DNA of 64,000 bases from Caenorhabditis remanei (Eukaryota > Nematoda > Chromadorea > Rhabditida > Rhabditidae), in NCBI RefSeq assembly GCF_010183535.1, contig NC_071328.1:1798001-1862000 (forward strand), read 5' to 3'. Made by a program: the position numbers and the translations under genes. A model generated the notes under the pieces. It was not told where the DNA came from and ran no database searches. It saw only the letters and a list, made by a program, of their open reading frames with translations. Within the stretch, counting starts at the first letter, position 1. Every line of letters begins with the position of its first letter. Shown one piece after another: positions 11,587 through 20,979 of this stretch.

Positions 11587-14500
11587 ATGTCTGAAGACTT
11601 GCCAGAAGACATTGCAGGCAGCTCGCTCGAGTTTGAGCTTGCCGGTGATGAGGAAGTCGAGGAGCCCTCTCCGTTGGATAGAGTAGGCAGTTTTTGACCG
11701 GATTTTTTGATTTTTCGGGTAAAAATACATTCAAAAATTGATTTCTCACAGATTCTAAACGACGGACGAAGTTTTAATGGTGGAAATTGGACGAGCGAGG
11801 AGTTGTACAGTCTTCTGGACGGTGTTATCAAGTACGGCACGAAGCCAGTGGCCATTAATTATATTCATAGAAATATGGTGAAGAAGAGGACGTGTGAAGA
11901 GATTAAGTGGGTGGAACTATCTGGAATTATCGATTTTTCCAGAAAAAATTCGATTGTTTTGAGAAAAAATTGAATTTTAGAGTGAAAATCGACGAAATCC
12001 GTGAGATCATCAAGGAGCATAAGGAGATAACTCTGCCAGAGGAGTATAAAAAGAAGTGGATTAAAATGGGATATCGAAATATCGTACCGCCCGAGAATTC
12101 TGATGTGGATCCAAATGAGAATTGGAGTCATATTATGGGACAAGTGATCACTCATCATCAATCGTCCATTATGAAACATTTTAATCCGATGAGAGATGTG
12201 ATGGAGGTGAATATCCGCATTTCGAGCCGAAAATTGAGGAATTTGAGCCAAAAATTAACATTTTGAGCCAAAAAATGAAAATTTTGAGTCAAAATAGATC
12301 ATTTTTAGCCAAAAAGAGATAATTTTAAGCCGAAAACGAGAAATTTGAGCCAAATATGAGAATTTTAAGAAAAAATGATAATTTTGAGCCAAAAAATAAG
12401 AACTTTGAGCCGAAAATTGGGAAACATACGTCCTGACGAGCCAAAAAAGCTTCAAAACGTGATTTTCAATGAAAAAAGCGGCATTTTTTTGGCATCGCAG
12501 CTCAACTTTGCGATTTTGAGCGTTTCAATAGAAAAAAGTTGGCAAAAAGTTGAATTTTCAGCCGTTTTGATGAGAAAACCGTGTCAAAATCGACAAAAAG
12601 CTCAAAATTTATTTCTGAAACCGTGAAACGCTTCTTTTCGGGTTCAAATCAACTATTTTCGGAGTCGGAAATGACAATTTTGGCTAATTTTTATCATAAA
12701 AACGGCTGAAAATTCAACTTTTCGCTAACTTTTCTAATCTGAAACGCAGAAAGTTGCAAATTTGAGCTCCACCAGCTCTGCAAAGTCAAAAATCAACGAT
12801 TTAACACAAAATTTGTGATTAATACCGAGTTTTTCACAAAAATCGTCATGAGGAGCCAAAAATGCTCCAAAACGATGCTGGGGTGGAAAAACTGCGTTCA
12901 ATGTTGGTTTTTCATAGTTTTTTATGATTCAGCGTGATTCAGGACCAATCTCTGAGCAAAAACGTGTCCAAAATCGTCATTTTCGCTAGCGAAAAAAAAA
13001 ATCCAAAAAATGATCCAAAACGGCGTTCGATATGTCAAAATGTTGGTTTTTCATGATTTGCCGTGATTCAAGGGCGATTTTTGAGCTGAAACATGTCCAA
13101 AATCGCAATTTTCGTCATTGAAACCCCTAAAATACGATTTTAGGCTTTGAAATTCATTTTTCCATTACTTTCTTCACATTTTCAGTGCAAAAAACGGTCA
13201 AAACGCAGATTTTCCTGGTTTAAAACCCTTTTTTCGACGGTTTTTTTTTAAATTTTCAATTTCCAATTTTCCGCTCGACTTTCCACGAACCCGCTTTTTT
13301 GACAATAAAAATTTGATCTAAAACACAATTTTTCTGGAAAAATAGCTGAAACTAACTGAAAATGAGTCAAAAACCGAGTTTTCCAGCTAAAAACCGTCTT
13401 TTTCATAGAAAATTCACCGATTTTGAAGGAGAAACGTTGTCAAAATCAGTTTCTAGTCATTTTTCTCCAATTGAAAGTCAATTTTAGTCTGAAAATGGTA
13501 ATTTTGATGATGACACGCTTCTTACAACCGCGCTCTACCGAAACCGCGAGAAAAGTGTGTGCGAAATTGAGAGACGCAGAGAAAAAGAGACATTTTCAAG
13601 GGAATTTCGGTGGAGCGCACTTGTAAGAACTTATGATGTTTTAGACAAAATTTCCACACAAAAATCGCATTTTTAGTGTAGAATTCATTTTGGAAATTAA
13701 CTCAAACGAATATTTGTTCGGCATAGTTCGCTCCACCGAAATGCCCTTGAAAAATGTCTCTTTTTCTCTGAGTCTCTCAATTTTGCACACAATTTTCTTC
13801 GGTTTCGGTAGAGCGCGGTTGTAATAAGCGTGCTGTGCTATTAGCAGAGCATTTTCGTTACAACTGCGCCCCACTGCAAACGAGAGAGTATCGACGCAGA
13901 GTTTTTTCCTGGCGCGAAACAGATTTTCATCATTTTTGATCTATTTTCACAAGTTTTAATTTAAAAATTGCAAATTTCCGAGTGAGAATTATGCAAAAAT
14001 AGGTCAAAATATTGAAAATCAGTGTCGGCGCGAGAAAAAACTCTGCGTCTCTCTTGCCGATACTCTCTCGATTGCAATGGGGCGCAGGTGTAAGATGGCG
14101 TGGGCTGCTAATAATACACTTTTATAAATTCAAATTTTCATCTAATTTCCCTCAAAAACGTCCCAAAAAAGTTATTTTCAGAAAGTATTCGAACAGTTCG
14201 CATTGGAGTCAAAGATGGTAGAGGACATCCGTGTGACAGATATGCATACCGCCCGTGCGACACCATCGGACACTCAGAATCTCAGATGGCCTCTCATTTA
14301 TCAGTTTATGAAGGCGTGCTCTGTGTTGGAAGAGCAGATGCCTGCACTCAATGAACTTGGTTCGTAAAAATTTAGTCATTTTAACGAATGTTTTGCCTAA
14401 AATCACTGAAAATCTTGAAATTTCCGCAATTCCAAAATATGTTTTCCCGAAGCGGTGGCCGTTCTTAAAACCTGTGTTGTAAGGTGAAATTTGCAAGAAA

Positions 14501-15240
14501 TACACAGAAAAATGACAATTTTAGTCATAAAACGACTGATTTTGAAACGAAAATAAGTGAAAAATGGACATTTTGAATGATTTTTGAACAAATCTTTTGA
14601 GTTCCGGAGATTTAAATCTGAAAAAGGAGGACTAAAACTAGTTTTGGGACATCCGGAAAGCCAGAAAATCGAAATTTTTGTAAAAATTAGATTTTTCAGA
14701 TTCAAATACCCATTTCTCCTTTCATTTCTTGTCAAAATCAGTTGTTATTGGAAAAAAAAGAAGATTCGGAAGATTTTAAAGTAAAATAATCAGATTTTAC
14801 ACTTGAAATCACTCAAAAATTCTTATTTTCAGCCTTCAGAAAAAAATTTCAAATTTTTTCGAATTAAAAAAAAATTAATTCAGAATTAATCGAAAAATCA
14901 TCAAAAATGTTCACATTTTCGGTGAAAAATTGAATTTCCAGAAGCGGCGGTGGTTCTTCGAGTGTTGGATTCAATTGAAGACGAGGCGGCGACCATTCCA
15001 GACTCTGAAAAGGCGATCCTCACTGGACTGTTCACCGAATGTCAAATGGGTGATTATCGATTGGTTGAACAGGATTATCCACCGAATCTTCTCTCCACCA
15101 CTCAACTATTCGTCGATCCACTTCGCACTCGTTTTCACGGAATTCCAGAAGTCGGAGCGGAAGTCGAACTCGATGAACACAATCAGAATGCGACGGCTGC
15201 TACTGATGATGAACCATCCACATCCGATTCTATCCCCTAA
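11587..15240 (+). CDS. tofu-5: SANT/Myb-domain protein, TOFU-5-like
   Basis: Five exons join in frame: 11587-11682, 11752-11906, 11981-12206, 14182-14359, 14942-15240, giving 317 residues. After an acidic N-terminus, residues about 42-95 form a SANT/Myb-like fold (GGNWTSEELYSLLDGVIKYG, then YIHRNMVKKRTCEEIK). The C-terminus is acidic and Ser/Thr-rich. In C. elegans TOFU-5 is part of the USTC complex with PRDE-1, SNPC-4 and TOFU-4, which binds piRNA gene promoters in germ nuclei; assigning that role here is inference from similarity and from its position beside nuo-6. The start lies 11 nt after an ATTTCAG acceptor. The third intron is enlarged to 2 kb by several MITEs. Confidence 0.85.
13519..13629. 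mobile_element. GCGCTCTACCGAAA-type MITE remnant, forward copy
   Basis: The ends TTCTTACAACCGCGCTCTACCGAAAC and TTTCGGTGGAGCGCACTTGTAAGAA are inverted repeats. The core GAAATTGAGAGACGCAGAG is shared with copies at 13722-13830 (inverted), 20786-20926 and 50334-50448. It lies in intron 3 of tofu-5. Confidence 0.8.
13722..13830. mobile_element. GCGCTCTACCGAAA-type MITE remnant, inverted copy
   Basis: Same element as 13519-13629 in opposite orientation (CTCCACCGAAATGCCCTTG ... GGTTTCGGTAGAGCGCGG). The two copies, about 90 bp apart, could fold into a long hairpin in the tofu-5 pre-mRNA. Confidence 0.8.
13841..14111. mobile_element. 271-bp TTAGCAG-ended MITE with TA target duplication
   Basis: The left end TTAGCAGAGC and the right end ...GGGCTGCTAA are inverted, flanked by TA (13839-13840 and 14112-14113). 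Inside are paired GTTACAACTGCGCCCCA and AAACGAGAGAGTATC segments and GGCGCGAGAAAAAACTCTGCGTC. A close relative lies at 16004-16289. Confidence 0.85.
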
Positions 15241-15247
15241 TTTGTGT

Positions 15248-15810
15248 CATTTTCTCATATTTGTTACGGTTTTCAAGAGTTTTAATCAAAAAACGTGTTC
15301 TTTTTTATTATTTTTGCCATTTTTCTCGATAATTTCGCCTCTTTTAGCTGTAAAAATCTCAAAAAAGCTATTTCTACACCTTCTCCGAGAGGAGTACACG
15401 GACGAGTGCAAGGGAGCGCGCTTGCACTTTTTTTTTGGTTTTTCCACCGCCAAAATAATTTTTTCAGTCAAACTGCGTTTTCAGTTCAAATTCTAGCGTT
15501 TTTCTCATTTTTAGATGAAAATAGTGTTTTTAAAGTACTTTTATTCAGAAAATTGGCGAAAATTTGATATTTAAGAAGTTTTAAACCGAAAATCTCAAGT
15601 TTTTCCGAATTTTTAGTGAAAAAATGGACGAAAAACAACAATTTATGAGTGAAAATATAATTTGCAACACAAAAAGTGACCTCCTTGACGGAAATTTTGC
15701 CTTTTCGTAAAAATTCTCTCGGATTTTCAAGTTTTTATCGATTTTTGATGAAAAATACCGTTTTCAGTAAAATTTTTTGCTGAAAATTGATTTTTCGTGG
15801 TTTTCGATTC
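15248..15810. repeat. Downstream flank of tofu-5, duplicated at 20136-20550
   Basis: Following the stop codon, TTTCTCATATTTGTTACGGTTTTC, then CCTTCTCCGAGAGGAGTACACGG, GCGCTTGCA and GAAAAATACCGTTTTCAG occur in the same order as downstream of the kelch gene. This may be a segmental duplication or a long repeat. No coding sequence is apparent in it. Confidence 0.75.
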
Positions 15811-16003
15811 CAGAATTTTAAAAAAATCGTATCAAAACGGCTGAAAATTGACGGGAAATCTCGGGCTGACAAAAAAATTTTTTTTTGCACATATTTTTCA
15901 TAAATTTCTTCAAAATGTTTTCGAAAAAGTTCAAATTCCTACTAATGCCGGACCACTTTGATTCCTTGCTTGTTGCAGTACTCGTTTTTTTCCGTATTCA
16001 ATT

Positions 16004-16289
16004 TTAGAGGAGCATATTTATTACAACTGCGCCCCACCGCAAACGAGAGTGTATCGGCGAGAGAGACGCAGAGTTTTTTCTGGCGCGAAACAGATTTTTA
16101 CGGTTTTTGATCTATTTTCTGTGATTTTCATAATAATTCTTGTGAATTGTTATGGAAAAACAGCGAAAATATGTCAAAAACTGTGAAAATCTGAGTCGGC
16201 GCGAGAAAAAAGAAAAAACTCTGCGTCTCTCTCGCCGATACTCTCTCGTTTGCATTGGAGCGCAGTTGTAAGAAGGCGCGGGCTGCTAA
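16004..16289. mobile_element. 286-bp TTAGCAG-ended MITE, second copy
   Basis: Ends TTAGAGGAGCATATTTATTACAACTG and CAGTTGTAAGAAGGCGCGGGCTGCTAA match the element at 13841-14111. The left end is slightly degenerate; TA follows the right end. It lies directly upstream of the kelch-like gene and ends 72 bp before its start codon, so it may overlap that promoter. Confidence 0.8.
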
Positions 16290-16361
16290 TATCGCCTTCT
16301 TACGAATACCTATTTCTTATTTTCAGACTCTGAAAATTTCAGAGTAACGCACCGCCTCAAA

Positions 16362-19300
16362 ATGCGCGTGACCACTGAAGATATCACTGTCGCATGGGGA
16401 CAATCCCCTCATCCGCTCGATTCTCAATATGGTAAATGGAGAATGGCAGTGTTTCAAGATGTGCAAGAGTCGATTGATGGCTCAAAATTGTACTTTTTGT
16501 ACGATCCACAAGCTGATGAGCAGAGTGGAACAAGTGGACAGAGGAAGGGATATCCAGGACTCGTTATCTTTGATACCAACTTTAAATGTTTCGTTGGAGA
16601 GATATCCATTCATACTCCAGGTACTTAAAACATACTTGCAAACCGGGCCGCCGCTTAACTCGCTCAAAACGCAAGCTTATAAGGTGAAAAATATACCAAA
16701 ATGTAGATCTCGACGAGTTCTATGCCCGTGACCTACTACGGACCAGAGTTGTGCGGAATTCCGACTTCCGGTCATTTTTTTCCATTCTGACTTCCTACTT
16801 CCGACTTCCGGATAAGAAATTTTACTTCCGACTTCCGTCGTTCCATAATTGTGAAAATTCCGAAAAGTGCATTTCGCAGAAATCATAGTTGTCAAGGCCC
16901 GGGCCGGCCCGGCAAGGCCCGAAGGCCCGGGCCGGTAGAAAATTTTCAAGGCCCGGCTTCAAAAAATGACCCTTTTTTTCCCAATTTTTTTTTCGAAATT
17001 TTTTCAATTTTTCATCGGAAATGTGACCATTTTTGACTATTTTTCAGAACTTCTTCTAATTCTGAGTAATAGTCGAAAATTTGACTTTTTCGCAAAAAAA
17101 TTCAAAAAAATTCAAAAAATTTGAAAAAATTTGAAAATTTGACTTTCGCGCCAATTTGCCCGGGCCTTCGGGCCGGGCCTTAAGCCCGGCCCGGCCCGGG
17201 CCGGGCCTTGACAACTATGGCAGAAATACATGGAGAACTGGTCTAAAAGGGCAGAAAATACGGGGCCGGATGACGGATCGGTAATGTGCCGCGGGTCGGG
17301 AGAAAGTGAAAAAACCGAGAAAGTGGCTAAAAAAAACCATTCTAGCCCGCCCCGCGGCCGTGACCTGCTACGGGCCGGATGGTTATCACAGTTGTGCGAA
17401 ATTCCGACTTCCAACTTCCGTTTTGAAAACTTTATTTTCAACTTCCGACTTCCGGATAAAAAATTTAGTTTAACACTGATTCTCGCGAATTTTATGACTT
17501 TTCTCTTGGAGTTTTGAATATTTGCAAAGCAACTACTTCCAACTTCCGAGCGTTTTTTTCACTTCCGACTTCCGTTTCAGCAAAAATAATTTACGCACAA
17601 CTCGGGCCTGGCTAGAATGGCACATTACCGATCCGTCATCCGATCCCGTAGCAGAGTTCTGCGGAAATGAAAAAAGTCGGAAGTTTGAAGACGGAAGTGG
17701 ATTTTTTCGCAAAAAGTCAAAACTCCAAGAAATAGTTCATAAAATTCGAAAAAATCAGTGATAAATCAGTTTTCGGCTTAAGGAAAGCCTATGTTTGTCC
17801 TTTTAGACCAGTTCTCCATGAATTTTTGCGAAATTTACTTTTCGAAATTTTCACAGTTATGAAATGACGGAAGTCGGAAGTCGGAATTCCGCACAACTCC
17901 GTCTGGTAGTATGTCACGGATATAGAGCAGAGTTGTATGGAAGTCGGAAGTCGGAAGTGAATTTCCTTATCCGGAAGTCGGAACTAGGAAGTCGGAAGTG
18001 AAAAAACGCCCGGAAGTCGAAAGTCGGAAGTGATTTTTGTTATCCGGAAGTCAGAAGTCGGAATGGAAAAAATGCCCGGAAGTCGGAAGTCGGAATTCCA
18101 TGCAACTCTGATGTAGAGCTCGCTGAGATCTACATTTCGGTATATTTTTCAGCTTATAATATTGAGTTTGAAACGAGTCACCCGTCAGCCCGGATTACAA
18201 ATCTGGAATAAACTGTTGTATTCCAGGAAAAATGAAGTTCCTATTCGCTCTCAAATGTCCATCTCCACAGGGAGGCTCTTCGTTCGTTCTTGTCACCGAG
18301 GAACACATTTATGGACAAATTCGACTCAACGTATCACGCGTCGACTTGTCGCACGATGGACTCTCAATCGCTAACGTTCGTCCGTTGATTCCAGAAGCAT
18401 TGTGCATTGGTGGAGAATACATTTGCTCTATGCGCGAGGACCTGCCCGAGATCGTTGTGATGGCTAATCCAGGACTTCAAATCTGGCGAATCAATTGCAT
18501 GGTGGAGTCTCCGCAACCACCGGTGGCCACTTTTAGAGTGCCGGGCTCTGCTGATCTCAATCACTTCTACGATGGATTTCTTAACAATGGAAATATTATC
18601 TTCTTGTCTGCTACTCCAGACGGACACTTTGACAATACTCGTGTTCATCTTCTCAGTTTGAACAACCCACAACATGTACAGTTGTCTTTTTTGTTATAAT
18701 TTTAGAAATTAAATTTCTAAAACTTTTTTCAGATCACCTCACAAAACTGTACCGGAGATCCACAACGCGGAATGCCAATTCCAAGAAAACAATGTGGATT
18801 CGACTCGGTTACCAGTAAGTCAGAGTTGCGCGGAATTCCGACTTCCGACTTCCGGGCTGTTTTTCACTTCCGACTTCCGTTTTGAAAATTTTACTTCCGA
18901 CTTCCGTCATTCCATAATTGTGGAATTTCCGAAAAGTACATCTCGCAGAAATATAAGGAAAAATGGTCTAAAAGGACAGAAAAGGCTTTTCGACAGCCAA
19001 AAACTAATTTTTCACTGATTTTCGCGAATTATATGAACTTTTTCTTGGAGTTTTTGGATCTTTGCGAAAAAATCTACTTCCGACTTCCAACTTCCGACTT
19101 CCGGGCTTTGTTTTTACTTCCGACTTCCGGATTTGGAATTTTACTTCCGACTTCCGTTTTTGAAAAAAATCGTTTCCGCGCAACTCTGTTATCTATTATC
19201 CTGATTTGTGCGGAATTCCGACTTTCGACTTCCGTCATTCCCTAAATGTGAAATTTAGGAAGTGATTTGTTTCTAAAACGGAAGTCGGAAGTAAAATTCC

Positions 19301-20088
19301 TTATCCGGCAGTCGGAAATCTGAAGGGGAAAAAAGCCCGAAAGTCGGAAGTTGGAATTCCGCGCAACTCTGAAAAGTACATTTCGCAGAAATATAAGGAA
19401 AAATGGTCTGAAAGGACAGAGAATATGCTTTTAATTAACCAAAAACTAGTTTTTCCGCGAATTTTGAATATTTGCGGAAAATATCTACTTCCGACTTCCG
19501 CCTTCCGACTTGCAACTTCCGTTTCAGAAAAAATCACTTCCGCACTGCTCTGTCTAACGGAATCTCCTATCACATTTTTCAGATGCGATTCTCATGGCTG
19601 GAGGAGAGGTCGACCGTGGGAACGGAGTCGAGCGACTCGTCGACTACTGGGCCCTCAATACCCAAACATTCCAATGGCTCCAAATCCCATCCCAAATGCC
19701 ATGCCCATTGATTGAGCCTAGACTCACCGCTTGTCACTCTGGCAACATTTTCGTCTGGGGAGACTTTGATCAACCGCTCCCCGGGATGCCACCACATGGA
19801 ACTCATCTCCGTATTCTCCGTGTTTCTGGACTCGAGACAGTCAGTCAGCCACCGGCGTACTCTTCTTACGCTCCACCGGCCAATCCACTGTTGGATAATA
19901 AGCCTGGAGGCACAAACCCACCGTACCCATCCGGCGGAAACCAAGGAGGAGGTGAACCGGCTCTACCGTACCCGTGCTACAAGGGACAGCCGGGATTTGA
20001 CCCAAATCAGCAAGGAAGTTACACTCAGACTTCTGACGGGCACAACGCCTACTATCCAAAGAAGAAGAAGAGTTGCTGCATCCAATAA
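16362..20088 (+). CDS. Kelch-like protein with C-terminal CaaX box
   Basis: Four exons join in frame: 16362-16620, 18227-18675, 18733-18814, 19583-20088, giving 431 residues. A kelch/beta-propeller-like repeat is visible at about 264-335 (AILMAGGEVDRG, VDYWALNTQTFQWLQ, then a closing FVWGDFD). The rest may be further divergent blades. Residues about 350-422 are Pro/Gly/Tyr-rich and low complexity. The protein ends KKKKSCCIQ: four lysines before the CaaX motif CCIQ, as in prenylated, membrane-anchored small GTPases; Gln at the last position is usually accepted by farnesyltransferase. I infer a lipid-anchored scaffold facing the cytosol. The start lies 19 nt after a TTTCAG acceptor. Introns 1 and 3 are full of nested MITEs. 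I do not recognise a named orthologue. Confidence 0.88.
16884..17219. mobile_element. 336-bp GGCCC palindromic MITE, 8-bp target duplication GCAGAAAT
   Basis: Ends CATAGTTGTCAAGGCCCGGG and the complement CCTTGACAACTATG are inverted. The direct repeat GCAGAAAT flanks it at 16876-16883 and 17220-17227. The arms are runs of GGCCCGG; the centre is AT-rich. A larger copy lies at 62800-63452. Confidence 0.92.
17928..18110. mobile_element. 183-bp AAGTCGG-rich MITE with near-perfect 8-bp target duplication
   Basis: Ends CAGAGTTGTATGGAA and TTCCATGCAACTCTG are inverted. Flanks are ATATAGAG (17920-17927) and ATGTAGAG (18111-18118), seven of eight matching. The interior is tandem GGAAGTCGGAAGT. Confidence 0.8.
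18822..19375. repeat. AAGTCGG-family elements in kelch-gene intron 3
   Basis: CAGAGTTGCGCGGAATTCCG begins one element that closes with CGCGCAACTCTG at about 19188, and a partial copy follows (19205-19375). The centre AAGTACATCTCGCAGAAATATAAGG with CTGATTTTCGCGAATT matches the complete element at 60862-61243. More of the family continues to 19555. Confidence 0.8.
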
Positions 20089-20135
20089 GCTCTTCTCGAT
20101 TTGACCGTCATTTTTTAAACATTTTTTAATATTTT

Positions 20136-20550
20136 TTCTCATATTTGTTACGGTTTTCTTGTTTTCAAGGCTTTAAATCAAAAATATGACTTTTTTTATT
20201 CAATTTTAGTGGTTTCTACCCATATTTTCGCCTTTTTAAACCTTCAATCGCTCCTCCGAGAGAAGTACACGGCGAGTCCAAGAGAGCACGCTTGCATCCC
20301 CTCATTTTTTTGGACCGCGTTTTCAGCTCAAAATCCATGTTGAATCAGCACTTTTTTCTTGTTTTAAAATGAGAATAATGTTTTTAAAATACTTTTTTCA
20401 ATGTCAAAAAATATCTTTAAAGTTTTGAACTAACTTTTGATTAAACATCTCAAATTTTCAGAAATTTCCAGTTTTTTACCGATTTTTGATGAAAAATACC
20501 GTTTTCAGCGAATTTTTGTGCTGAAAAATGGATTTTTTTCGCTTTAAAAC
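20136..20550. repeat. Downstream flank of the kelch gene, duplicate of 15248-15810
   Basis: The order TTTCTCATATTTGTTACGGTTTTC, CTCCTCCGAGAGAAGTACACGG, GCACGCTTGCA, GATGAAAAATACCGTTTTCAG is shared with the flank of tofu-5. Similarity is diverged but collinear for over 400 bp. Confidence 0.75.
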
Positions 20551-20785
20551 TGAAAATTCACTTAATTTCTCGAAAACTGCAGTTCTGTGACCGAATTTTT
20601 GCAATTTCTCGGCCGCCCTGTCTGTCTATCCGTTTGTATCAATTAACATACAGTAATTATTACAATTTATTCTAATCGAAGGAAAAAAGAGAAAAAAAGA
20701 AAAGAAACCCGCATGAGATGTCCCCTATTTAAGACCTCGTGTGACTCATTTTGGATAGCGTTTGGGACGTTTTGAAACCGATTTA

Positions 20786-20926
20786 TTATCTCGGCACCCT
20801 TCTTACAACCGCGCTCTACCGAAACCAAAGAAATTAGTGTGAGAAATTGAGAGACGCAGAGAAAAAAAGACATTTTTCAAGGAAATTTCGGTGGAGCGCA
20901 GTTGTAAGAACTGTGCCCAGAGCTAA
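20786..20926. mobile_element. 141-bp MITE with TA target duplication
   Basis: Ends TTATCTCGGCACCCTTCTTAC and the complement of the right end (TTAGCTCTGGGCAC) are inverted; TA flanks both sides (20784-20785, 20927-20928). Length and ends match the element at 101-241. It lies between the convergent kelch and carboxypeptidase genes. Confidence 0.85.
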
Positions 20927-20979
20927 TACGTTTCGTAACCGGTTTCAAAACGCCCCCCAACGCCCCGCCCCCTCTCGTT

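Larger units (their letters stand above)
16631..18205. mobile_element. Nested MITE complex in kelch-gene intron 1
   Basis: An outer CATACTTGCAAACCGGGCC element (left arm 16631-16744, decayed right arm ending near 18205, which keeps ATCTACATTTCGGTATATTTTTCAGC) was invaded several times. Inside are AAGTCGG-rich segments (16745-16860, 17390-17640, 17865-17905), a 336-bp GGCCC element (16884-17219) and a 183-bp AAGTCGG element (17928-18110). The layering gives a relative insertion order. Confidence 0.75.
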
